64,000 nucleotides of DNA. Origin: Porphyromonadaceae bacterium. Lineage in GTDB: Bacteria > Bacteroidota > Bacteroidia > Bacteroidales > Paludibacteraceae. The stretch's first letter is position 1. The number at the start of each line of letters is the position of its first letter. Made by a program: the position numbers and the translations under genes. The notes under the pieces are model-generated. The model did no database searches, was not told the origin of the DNA, and worked only from the letters and a program-made list of their open reading frames with translations. The stretch is taken from the NCBI GenBank assembly GCA_012523295.1, contig JAAYIT010000197.1:1-64000 (forward strand), given 5' to 3'. This document shows, one piece after another, positions 44,358-51,896 of this stretch.

Positions 44358-44680
44358 CACTATTAATCGGCTAAAAATTGTCTGTAGGACAATTCCTTAA
44401 ATAACCCCCGGATTTATCTGGGGGTGAAAGGTCAAAAATATGGCAAAACTCTGTAGGAGTTTTCCCAAAAAATCAGCACCGGGAAACACTTACAGTATTT
44501 GATTGCTAACTTATGGAATCCACCCCCAATTAAAATTGGGAAACTTGTCCGACCTTAGGCGGATTATGAAAATTAAACTTCTACGAAGTAAAAAAACGAT
44601 TCCACAAGTTGTTCACGAGCTACATATAGCTGCATATCAGCAACATATGTTGCGAATTGATATTTTTATAGATCAGTAAT
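44358..44680 (+). repeat. Family A dispersed repeat, long copy A1 (fucI leader)
   Basis: This 323-bp copy is strongly similar to the copy at 46534-46844. In order it contains ATTGTCTGTAGGACAAT and a CCCCCGG...CTGGGGG-type hairpin, then AAACTCTGTAGGAGTTT and CCAATTAAAATTGG. Next come the shared CTTGTCCGACC and GGCGGATTATG blocks and the palindrome GCAACATATGTTGC. The first and last 15-20 bases form an imperfect inverted repeat. It makes up most of the fucI leader. Confidence 0.85.
44640..44653. promoter_or_regulatory. Palindrome GCAACATATGTTGC upstream of fucI
   Basis: A perfect 14-bp palindrome lies 50 bp before the fucI start. The identical palindrome lies 72 bp before fucU at 46811-46824, while the sequence around both has diverged. 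A dimeric regulator could bind here; FucR is the nearest candidate. It may also simply be part of the repeat. Confidence 0.45.
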
Positions 44681-44702
44681 ATTAAAAAATAAAATTTATC
44701 GT

Positions 44703-46475
44703 ATGAAAAATTATCCAAAAATAGGCATTAGACCTACCATTGATGGCCGCCAGGGCGGAGTAAGGGAGAGTTTGGAAGAAACGACAATGAACTTAGCAAA
44801 AGAAGTTGCTAAATTAATCTCCGAAAACCTCAGAAATCCCGATGGATCGCCAGTTGAGTGCGTTATTGCAGACACAACAATCGGACGAGTGGCAGAATCT
44901 GCAGCTTGCGCCGAAAAATTCGAACGTGAAGGAGTCGGATCTTCTATCACCGTGACTTCCTGCTGGTGCTACGGCGCCGAAACAATGGACATGCACCCGT
45001 ATTATCCGAAAGCGGTATGGGGTTTTAACGGAACTGAACGACCGGGAGCAGTATATCTGGCCGCGGTTCTTGCCGGACACGCGCAAAAAGGGTTACCGGC
45101 ATTCGGCATTTACGGACATGATGTGCAAGACGCCGGCGACTTGAACATTCCGGAAGATGTAAAAGAAAAGTTGCTCAGCTTCGCTCGTGCAGCTCAATCC
45201 GTAGCCACAATGCGTGGCAAATCTTACCTTTCAATCGGAAGTGTCTCGATGGGAATTGCCGGTTCAGTAGTTTCACCCGAATTCTTTCAGGAGTACCTCG
45301 GCATGCGAAACGAATCGGTAGATATGTCCGAAATTCTTCGCCGAATCGAAGAGAAAATCTACGATAAAGCCGAGTATGCCAAAGCAATGGCCTGGACAGA
45401 AAAATATTGCAAACCAAACGAAGGAACAGATTTCAACTCAGAAGCAAAAATCAAATCTCGTGAAGGGAAAGACGCCGATTGGGAATTTGTAGTAAAAATG
45501 ACTTTGATTATCCGTGATTTAATGTCCGGAAATCCGAAACTTCGTGAGCTTGGTTTCAAAGAAGAGTCGCTCGGACATAATGCCATAGCTGCAGGCTTCC
45601 AAGGGCAGCGTCAATGGACCGACTTCAAACCAAACGGAGATTTTTCAGAAGCTATTCTCAACAGTTCTTTCGATTGGAACGGAATAAGAAAAGCATATGT
45701 AGTCGCCACTGAAAATGATGCGCTGAATGGCGTAGTGATGCTGTTCGGACATTTACTGACTCAAACAGCGCAGATATTCTCCGATGTTCGTACTTTCTGG
45801 AGCCCGGAAGCAGTAAAGCGGGTAACGGGGAAGGAACTTACGGGTGTGGCTAAAAATGGCATTATCCATTTGATTAATTCCGGATCAACTACCCTCGATG
45901 GCACCGGACAGCAATCCCGTGATGGGAAACCTGCCATGAAGCCATTCTGGGAAATCACAGAGGAAGAGGTCGAAAAATGCTTGGAGGCTACAACCTGGTT
46001 TCCTGCCAATCGCGATTATTTTCGAGGCGGAGGATATTCTTCTAATTTCCTTTCAAAAGGCGGTATGCCCGTCACAATGAGCCGGTTGAATTTGGTGAAA
46101 GGACTTGGTCCGGTTTTGCAAATCGCTGAAGGCTGGACCGTGGAAATTCCTGAAGACATCCACAAAACACTGGATGAACGAACCGATAAAACCTGGCCTA
46201 CAACCTGGTTTGTACCGCGACTCGACGAGACTAAAATCCCGTTCAAGGATGTATATTCCGTCATGAATCACTGGGGAGCAAACCATGGCGCGATCAGCTA
46301 CGGTCATATCGGGCAGGATTTGATCACGCTTGCATCGATGCTGCGAATTCCCGTGAACATGCACAATGTTGAAGATGAAAAAATCTTCCGTCCGGCAGCT
46401 TGGAATGCATTTGGAATGGACAAAGAAGGGGCTGACTACAGAGCATGTCAAAACTTCGGTCCGCTTTATAAGTAG
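44703..46475 (+). CDS. fucI: L-fucose isomerase
   Basis: The product has 590 residues, the normal length for FucI. The manganese-binding catalytic residues fall at the same numbers as in the E. coli enzyme: Glu337 ([10 protein letters not shown]), Asp361 (FSDVRTFW) and His528 ([13 protein letters not shown]). It converts L-fucose to L-fuculose, and FucI enzymes can also accept D-arabinose, in the cytoplasm. fucU and fucP follow, after a terminator and a second copy of the same repeat-derived leader. No fuculokinase gene is next to it, which is unusual for a fucose operon. Confidence 0.97.
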   Translation: MKNYPKIGIRPTIDGRQGGVRESLEETTMNLAKEVAKLISENLRNPDGSPVECVIADTTIGRVAESAACAEKFEREGVGSSITVTSCWCYGAETMDMHPYYPKAVWGFNGTERPGAVYLAAVLAGHAQKGLPAFGIYGHDVQDAGDLNIPEDVKEKLLSFARAAQSVATMRGKSYLSIGSVSMGIAGSVVSPEFFQEYLGMRNESVDMSEILRRIEEKIYDKAEYAKAMAWTEKYCKPNEGTDFNSEAKIKSREGKDADWEFVVKMTLIIRDLMSGNPKLRELGFKEESLGHNAIAAGFQGQRQWTDFKPNGDFSEAILNSSFDWNGIRKAYVVATENDALNGVVMLFGHLLTQTAQIFSDVRTFWSPEAVKRVTGKELTGVAKNGIIHLINSGSTTLDGTGQQSRDGKPAMKPFWEITEEEVEKCLEATTWFPANRDYFRGGGYSSNFLSKGGMPVTMSRLNLVKGLGPVLQIAEGWTVEIPEDIHKTLDERTDKTWPTTWFVPRLDETKIPFKDVYSVMNHWGANHGAISYGHIGQDLITLASMLRIPVNMHNVEDEKIFRPAAWNAFGMDKEGADYRACQNFGPLYK

Positions 46476-46483
46476 TTGACTTT

Positions 46484-46524
46484 CCACCTGTATCTCTGAA
46501 ACCTGATATACAGGTGGTTGTTTT
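46484..46524 (+). terminator. Terminator after fucI
   Basis: CCACCTGTAT (484-493) pairs with ATACAGGTGG (508-517) across a 14-base loop and is followed by TTGTTTT. It begins 8 bases after the fucI stop codon. It should end or attenuate the fucI transcript before fucU. Confidence 0.7.
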
Positions 46525-46533
46525 ATAAAAAAA

Positions 46534-46844
46534 CACTACTGACCGACTAAAAATTGTCTGTAGGACAATTCCTTAAATAACCCCCAGATTAATCTGGGGG
46601 TGATAGGTCAAAGAGATGGCAAAACTCTGTAGGAGTTTCCCAAAAAATAAGTATTGGAAAACACATACAGTATTTGATTACTAACTTATGGCTCTCCAAT
46701 TAAAATTGGAGAACTTGTCCGACCTTTGGCGGATTATGCAAAGCAAACTTCTACACAGTTAAAAAAAGCGCTCCAAAAGTTGTTTAGAAACTATATATAA
46801 TTGTATATGTGCAACATATGTTGCGTATTAATATTTTGTCAGTC
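46534..46844 (+). repeat. Family A dispersed repeat, long copy A2 (fucU leader)
   Basis: This 311-bp copy begins CACTACTGACCGACTAAAAATTG and ends ATTTTGTCAGTC, an imperfect inverted repeat. It has the same chain of hairpins as A1. Compensating differences keep the stems paired: CCCCCAG/CTGGGGG here against CCCCCGG with a looser partner in A1, and TCTCCAAT/ATTGGAGA here against CCAAT/ATTGG. The palindrome GCAACATATGTTGC is identical in both. Confidence 0.85.
46811..46824. promoter_or_regulatory. Palindrome GCAACATATGTTGC upstream of fucU
   Basis: This perfect 14-bp palindrome is identical to the one before fucI and sits at the same place in repeat A2. Its full conservation within a diverged repeat suggests function, either as a regulator site or as part of the repeat's own mobility signals. 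Confidence 0.45.
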
Positions 46845-46895
46845 AAAAATGAAAAAAAATAGTAACCTTTTATTCTCACTCAAAATCTGAATTCT

Positions 46896-47321
46896 ATGCT
46901 AAAAAAAATCCCAAAAATATTATCACCCGAACTTGTCAAAACCCTAATGGAAATGGGACACGGTGATGAGATAGTCATAGCCGATGCGAATTTCCCTTCG
47001 TGCTCCATTTCTAAGAATGTAGTCCGGGCAGACGGGCTGTCAGGAGCTGACATTCTGAAAGCTGTTTTAGAGCTTTTCCCGTTAGATACGTACGCTGAAT
47101 ATCAGGTCTATTTAATGGAAGTCGTACCCGGCGATGATTACAAACCGGTAATTTGGCATGAGTACAAAAATATTTTGACAGCGTCAAATGAAAGATTTAA
47201 TATCGGATATCTTCCTCGTTTCGATTTTTATGAAAGAGCCAAAACGTCTTATGCCGTAGTAGCTTCAGGAGAAAAGGCTCTGTATGCAAATATTATTTTG
47301 AAAAAAGGTGTTGTAAATTAA
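46896..47321 (+). CDS. fucU: L-fucose mutarotase (RbsD/FucU family)
   Basis: The product has 141 residues, the family's standard size. The catalytic-region histidine is His22 (MEMGHGDEIVIADANFP), as in E. coli FucU. The C-terminal RFDFYERAKTSYAVVASGEKALYANIILKKG block is typical. It interconverts alpha and beta anomers of L-fucose so that FucI, which prefers one form, is supplied. fucP starts 25 bp downstream, so both should be on one transcript. Confidence 0.93.
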   Translation: MLKKIPKILSPELVKTLMEMGHGDEIVIADANFPSCSISKNVVRADGLSGADILKAVLELFPLDTYAEYQVYLMEVVPGDDYKPVIWHEYKNILTASNERFNIGYLPRFDFYERAKTSYAVVASGEKALYANIILKKGVVN

Positions 47322-47346
47322 TCACTCATATACACTTAAATACCAA

Positions 47347-48657
47347 ATGAAAGAAAACACAGCCGAAACTAAAAAACCAAAAGTAGTTGAGCGAAAATAT
47401 TTAATCCCGTTTATCCTTATAACGAGCCTTTTCGCTCTATGGGGTTTTGCGAATGACATCACCAATCCGATGGTGGCGGCGTTTCAGACAATTATGGAAA
47501 TTCCCGTTGCAGAAGCGGCTTTAGTGCAATTCGCGTTTTATGGCGGTTATGGCACCATGGCTATTCCTGCCGCGCTATTCATAAGAAAATACAGTTACAA
47601 AAACGGGATTCTTCTCGGATTGCTGTTATATGCCTTAGGAGCTTTGCTATTTTGGCCGGCAGCACAATTTGAGCTGTTCTCATTCTTTTTAATCTCACTT
47701 TATATCCTGACTTTCGGATTGGCTTTTCTTGAGACCACCGCCAACCCCTATATCTTGTCAATGGGCGATGCCGAAAGCGCCACCAGAAGACTGAATCTGG
47801 CTCAATCATTCAACCCGATGGGCTCGCTTTTAGGCATGTTCGTAGCGTCAAATTATGTGCTGACCTCACTGCACTCAGAAGCACGCGACAGCGCTGGAAA
47901 CTTGATTTTCAACACGTTAAGCGTTGCTGAAAAAACGGCGATTCGCACACACGATTTAGCTGTTATCCGTAACCCGTATGTTACGCTTGGGGTAGTTGTC
48001 ATTGTGGTATTTATTATCATAGCTGTCACGAAAATGCCAAGAACCCAACTCGAAGACAAGTATAATGACAACGCGCGTGATTCAGCGAAACGATTAATTC
48101 GAATACCAAAATACCGCGAAGGAGTTATTGCTCAACTGTTTTACGTGGCAGCTCAGATTATGTGCTGGACTTTCATAATCCAATACGCTGAAAATATCGG
48201 AATCCCCAAAGCTGTCGGACAACGGTATAATATTCTGGCAATGTCGATTTTCCTTTCAAGCAGATTTATCAGTACCTACTTAATGAAATATGTAAAATCG
48301 AGCATTATGCTGACAGTTTTCGCTTTCGGAGCAATGCTGACTACACTCGGCGTGATTTTTATTGGCGGAATGACCGGATTGTATTGCTTAGTAGCTACTT
48401 CCGCGTTTATGTCGTTAATGTTCCCTACGATTTACGGAATAGCACTTCACGGCATCGGGAGCGACGCGACACTTGGAGCAGCCGGACTTGTAATGGCAAT
48501 CGTCGGAGGAGCTTTAATGCCGCCGCTACAAGGAAGCATCATTGATTTAGGAAAAGTAGGCTGGCTGCCGGCTGTAAACGCTTCGTTCATTTTACCGTTT
48601 ATCTGTTTTATTGTGATATTCGTTTATGGAATGAGAGCGTACAAAAGAAATTATTAG
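47347..48657 (+). CDS. fucP: L-fucose:H+ symporter (MFS)
   Basis: The product has 436 residues with twelve predicted membrane segments and the family start YLIPFILITSLFALWGFANDITNPMVAAFQ. Later FucP features are LAFLETTANPYILSMG and SAFMSLMFPTIYGIALHGIGSDA. It imports L-fucose across the inner membrane with a proton. It follows fucU closely. An imperfect AGATTT/AAATCT hairpin immediately after the stop codon is a weak terminator candidate, and a 177-bp gap then precedes the E2 gene. Confidence 0.95.
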   Translation: MKENTAETKKPKVVERKYLIPFILITSLFALWGFANDITNPMVAAFQTIMEIPVAEAALVQFAFYGGYGTMAIPAALFIRKYSYKNGILLGLLLYALGALLFWPAAQFELFSFFLISLYILTFGLAFLETTANPYILSMGDAESATRRLNLAQSFNPMGSLLGMFVASNYVLTSLHSEARDSAGNLIFNTLSVAEKTAIRTHDLAVIRNPYVTLGVVVIVVFIIIAVTKMPRTQLEDKYNDNARDSAKRLIRIPKYREGVIAQLFYVAAQIMCWTFIIQYAENIGIPKAVGQRYNILAMSIFLSSRFISTYLMKYVKSSIMLTVFAFGAMLTTLGVIFIGGMTGLYCLVATSAFMSLMFPTIYGIALHGIGSDATLGAAGLVMAIVGGALMPPLQGSIIDLGKVGWLPAVNASFILPFICFIVIFVYGMRAYKRNY

Positions 48658-48797
48658 AAATAGATTTTTTTAAATCTGAATCACAGGAGTGCAATCCGGA
48701 TAAGCTCAGACTCAAATTAGATAATCAACAAACATAAAAGTGCCAAAATTCATAGTAAATAAATCATTTTTCTCCGGATAAATAGGTTTATTTAGTA

Positions 48798-48805
48798 TAT
48801 TTTTG
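48798..48805 (+). promoter_or_regulatory. -7 box TATTTTTG before the 2-oxo acid dehydrogenase genes
   Basis: TATTTTTG lies 30 bases before the E2 start codon and matches TAnnTTTG. The -33 position is poor. It would allow the dehydrogenase genes to be transcribed separately from fucP. Confidence 0.35.
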
Positions 48806-48834
48806 TATCACAAAACATTAAAATTAAATAACAC

Positions 48835-50184
48835 ATGGCGATACTAATCATCATGCCCAAGCAGGGACAATCCGTAGAAAGTTGTATCATTGGAACAATC
48901 AACAAGCAAAAAGGCGACGAAGTAAAGAAAGGCGATGTGCTGTTTTCTTACGAAACAGACAAAGCTACTTTTGAAGAAGAATCTCCTGCTGACGGCACTA
49001 TATTAGAAGTATTTTACAACGAGGGCGATGAAGTTCCCGTCTTAGAAAACATGATGGTTATCGGAAATCCGGGAGAAGATTTTTCCGATTTAATTGGAGA
49101 CAGCAAAGAGCAAGAAGCTCCTCAAAATCTCGCCAAAGTGGAGGAAACTCCGGAAACAGAAGCACCTTCCCTAAGTGAAACCCAAGATCTGAAACCCGCG
49201 ACTCCAAGCTCAGGACTCGAGACTAAATTCATTTCACCGCGTGCCAAAAATCTTGCTGAAAAATCAGCGTTAGATGTTTCTCAGATCACCGGTACCGGAC
49301 CGAAAGGACGTATCATAGAAAAAGATGTGCAGGAGGCTTTGGCAAATCGTCCTAAGCTGACACCGTTAGCCAAGAAGATAGCAGTTTCAGAAGGCGTTCA
49401 GCCCCAAAGCGCAGGCACAGGATTAGCAGGCACCGCCAAAGCGGGCGATCTGCTTCCGCCACCGATAAACACGACGTACGGTATCGATTTTGAAGATAAG
49501 AAAATCACCAACATGCGGAAGCTTATTGCTAAATCCATGCATGCTTCTCTGCAAAACTCAGCACAACTCACACATCACCTTGGAGCCGATGCGCGTCGTA
49601 TTCTCGAACTCCGAAAACAGGCAAAAGCCAATTTCGAAGCCGGAAAAACAAGCGCGAATATCACCCTGAATGACATGGTCTGTTTCGCCGTTATCAAAGC
49701 GCTGAAGAAATTCCCGAATGTTAACTCCCATTTCTTGGGCGACACGATACGCTATTTCAACAAAATCCATTTGGCATTGGCTGTAGATACAGAACGCGGC
49801 TTAATGGTACCTGTAGTGAAAAACGCGGATGATTTATCCATTGAAGGCCTCTCCAATCAGTTCAAAGAATTAGCAGCTGCCTGCAGGAAAGGAAATGTGA
49901 ATCCCGAAATTCTGGCAGCCGAAGCCGGTACTTTCACCGTTTCAAATCTTGGAAATTACGGCGTAGAGATGTTTACCCCGGTAATCAATCTGCCGCAATC
50001 AGCTATTTTGGGTGTCAATACCATTGTTCCCAGACCCAAAGATCTGGACGATGGAGTCTATGCGTTCGTGCCCTACATTGGACTAAGCTTAACGTATGAC
50101 CACCGCTCATTAGACGGCGGCGAAGCAACAAGATTCTTAAAACAGATTGCCATTGAGATAGAAAATCTCTCTATAGAAGTTTAG
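48835..50184 (+). CDS. 2-oxo acid dehydrogenase E2 (dihydrolipoamide acyltransferase)
   Basis: The product has 449 residues. It has one lipoyl domain (residues 1-80) with lipoyl-lysine K43 in ETDKATF, then a Pro/Glu-rich linker. A peripheral subunit-binding domain (about 130-170, FISPRAKNLAEKSALDVSQITGTG) and a catalytic domain with His423-x3-Asp427-Gly (YDHRSLDGGEAT) follow. It transfers the acyl group to CoA and forms the core of the complex. E3 and E1 follow in the same direction after 121 and 235 bp. The pyruvate dehydrogenase type is most likely, since fucose breakdown yields pyruvate or lactate. Branched-chain or acetoin-type activity cannot be excluded. Confidence 0.9.
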   Translation: MAILIIMPKQGQSVESCIIGTINKQKGDEVKKGDVLFSYETDKATFEEESPADGTILEVFYNEGDEVPVLENMMVIGNPGEDFSDLIGDSKEQEAPQNLAKVEETPETEAPSLSETQDLKPATPSSGLETKFISPRAKNLAEKSALDVSQITGTGPKGRIIEKDVQEALANRPKLTPLAKKIAVSEGVQPQSAGTGLAGTAKAGDLLPPPINTTYGIDFEDKKITNMRKLIAKSMHASLQNSAQLTHHLGADARRILELRKQAKANFEAGKTSANITLNDMVCFAVIKALKKFPNVNSHFLGDTIRYFNKIHLALAVDTERGLMVPVVKNADDLSIEGLSNQFKELAAACRKGNVNPEILAAEAGTFTVSNLGNYGVEMFTPVINLPQSAILGVNTIVPRPKDLDDGVYAFVPYIGLSLTYDHRSLDGGEATRFLKQIAIEIENLSIEV

Positions 50185-50205
50185 AATAGAACACAAGAAG
50201 CTCTC

Positions 50206-50235
50206 GTAAGACATGAAACGAAATACAAGTCTTAC
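50206..50235 (+). other. Inverted repeat between E2 and E3
   Basis: GTAAGAC (206-212) and GTCTTAC (229-235) can pair across a 16-base loop. No T-run follows. It may be an mRNA processing or attenuation structure; the evidence is limited to the pairing. Confidence 0.3.
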
Positions 50236-50305
50236 AAGCCCGATAAAATTCGCAATATTTCGAAAAAATTAATTTTCAAAACGTAAATCGTAAATAGAAA
50301 ATACT

Positions 50306-51661
50306 ATGATAGATCTAATCATCATCGGAGGTGGTCCTGCAGGCTATGTTGCAGCTGAAAGAGCCGGACACAAAGGACTGAAGGTTCTTTTGATTGAAAA
50401 AAAAGCACTCGGCGGTGTATGTCTGAATGAAGGCTGCATCCCGACAAAAACCATGCTTTACAGTGCCAAAACGTATGAAAACGCGCTTCACGGTGAAAAC
50501 TACGGAGTTTTTGCAGGAAAAGTAAGCTTTGATTACGGAAAAATTGTGTCTCGGAAAGACAAAATTGTCAGGAAATTAGTTGCCGGCGTGAAATCCAAGA
50601 TGAAACAAAACAACGTAACCGTAGTAGAGGGCGAAGCTATGATCAAAGGACGCAGCGACAAAGGAATCGAAGTTTCTGCTAACGGAGAGAATTATTTAGG
50701 AGCCAATTTGCTGATTTGCACCGGCTCGGAAGCTTCCGTGCCACCCATTCCCGGACTGAAAGAAGCAGGAGAGCTTATTCTCACAAATCGGGAAATCCTC
50801 CAACTCAAAGAACAACCCAAATCACTGATTGTCATTGGCGGCGGCGTTATAGGGATGGAGTTCGCGAGTTTTTACAACTCTTTGGGAACAAAAGTAACAG
50901 TAATAGAAATGCTTCCCGAAATCCTCGGCACCACCGACAGCGAGCTTTCAGCCATGCTTCGCTCTCAGTATGCCAAACGTGGAATCGAGTTTAACCTGAA
51001 TGCCAAAGTTACGCGAGTGGACGGCAATAAAGTTATTTATGAAAAAGATGGACAAACCCATACGGCAGAAGGAGAAAAAATCCTTTTGAGCGTAGGTCGC
51101 AGAGCAAACATACAAGGCTTCGGGTTAGAAACGCTAAATGTTGAAACAACCCGTGCCGGAATCAAAGTTGATGAAAAAATGCGCACCAACGTTCCGAATG
51201 TTTATGCAGCAGGCGATGTAACCGGATTTTCGCTCTTAGCGCACACAGCCAGCCGCGAAGGCGAAGTGGTGGTAAATAACCTGACAGGAAAAAGTGATAT
51301 AATGCGTTACAATGCCATTCCGGGTGTAGTTTACACCAATCCCGAAATAGCAGGCGTAGGCGAAACCGAAGAATCAGCCAAAGAAAAAGGAATCGCATAT
51401 AAAGTCGCTAAACTTCCCATGGCTTATTCCGGACGTTTCGTAGCCGAAAACGAAGGCGGCAGCGGAGTCTGCAAAGTGCTAATCGGCGAAAAATACGGTG
51501 AAGTACTCGGTGTCCACATGCTTGGCAATCCAAGCAGCGAGATGATTTACGGCGCATGCATTGCCATTGAAAACGAACTTACGTTAGACGAGATGAAGGA
51601 GGTCGTGTTCCCACACCCCACCGTAAGCGAAATATTCAAAGAAGTGGTGTTCGCATTTTAA
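50306..51661 (+). CDS. lpdA: Dihydrolipoamide dehydrogenase (E3)
   Basis: The product has 451 residues. The FAD-binding motif is GGGPAGYVAAERAG (8-21) and the redox disulfide C39-C44 sits in GGVCLNEGCIPTK. An NAD-binding motif GGGVIGMEFASFYNSLG and the second FAD contact VYAAGDVTG are present. The C-terminal acid-base pair is in HPTVSEIFKEVV. It reoxidises the lipoyl group of E2 with NAD. Placement between E2 and E1 makes it the dedicated E3 of this complex. Confidence 0.95.
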   Translation: MIDLIIIGGGPAGYVAAERAGHKGLKVLLIEKKALGGVCLNEGCIPTKTMLYSAKTYENALHGENYGVFAGKVSFDYGKIVSRKDKIVRKLVAGVKSKMKQNNVTVVEGEAMIKGRSDKGIEVSANGENYLGANLLICTGSEASVPPIPGLKEAGELILTNREILQLKEQPKSLIVIGGGVIGMEFASFYNSLGTKVTVIEMLPEILGTTDSELSAMLRSQYAKRGIEFNLNAKVTRVDGNKVIYEKDGQTHTAEGEKILLSVGRRANIQGFGLETLNVETTRAGIKVDEKMRTNVPNVYAAGDVTGFSLLAHTASREGEVVVNNLTGKSDIMRYNAIPGVVYTNPEIAGVGETEESAKEKGIAYKVAKLPMAYSGRFVAENEGGSGVCKVLIGEKYGEVLGVHMLGNPSSEMIYGACIAIENELTLDEMKEVVFPHPTVSEIFKEVVFAF

Positions 51662-51663
51662 AG

Positions 51664-51698
51664 AAAACTCTTACCCAAAATGGGAAATAGAGAGTTTT
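51664..51698 (+). terminator. Hairpin after E3
   Basis: AAAACTCT (664-671) pairs with AGAGTTTT (691-698) with a 19-base loop, then an A-run. It begins two bases after the E3 stop. Weak as a terminator, because the T-run is part of the stem. The rest of the 235-bp gap to E1 holds no recognised element. Confidence 0.35.
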
Positions 51699-51896
51699 AA
51701 AAAAAAGTTATAGCTTGACTAAGAACTGATTACAATTAAAAAACTGCATTTAAAGCCTGTTCCATGAGGGTGAGTAGTTACAAAAAAAAGACACTTAATC
51801 TCTAAATAACAATTAATTTTAATTCAATTATTGAATACTAACAAACTTAAATTTCCCCACGATATTCCTCATTAGGGAGTTAAGGGACTTATAATT

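Larger units (their letters stand above)
44110..44702. other. Leader region of fucI with small ORF and repeat A1
   Basis: This 593-bp gap contains 164 bases with no recognised element, then a conserved 25-residue small ORF (44274-44351), and 7 bp later the long family A repeat (44358-44680). The repeat reaches to within about 20 bases of the fucI start, so the fucI promoter must lie inside or upstream of it. Confidence 0.6.
46476..46895. other. Gap between fucI and fucU: terminator plus repeat A2
   Basis: This 420-bp gap holds a hairpin terminator (46484-46524) and then family A repeat A2 (46534-46844). The remaining 51 bases before fucU are AT-rich with no clear TAnnTTTG box. fucU-fucP therefore probably has its own start point within the repeat. 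Confidence 0.6.

Noticed and set aside
44358-46844. Family A copies as a possible CRISPR array
   Set aside because: The two long copies are more than 2 kb apart with a gene between them and are made of hairpins. There are no short regularly spaced repeats with unique spacers.
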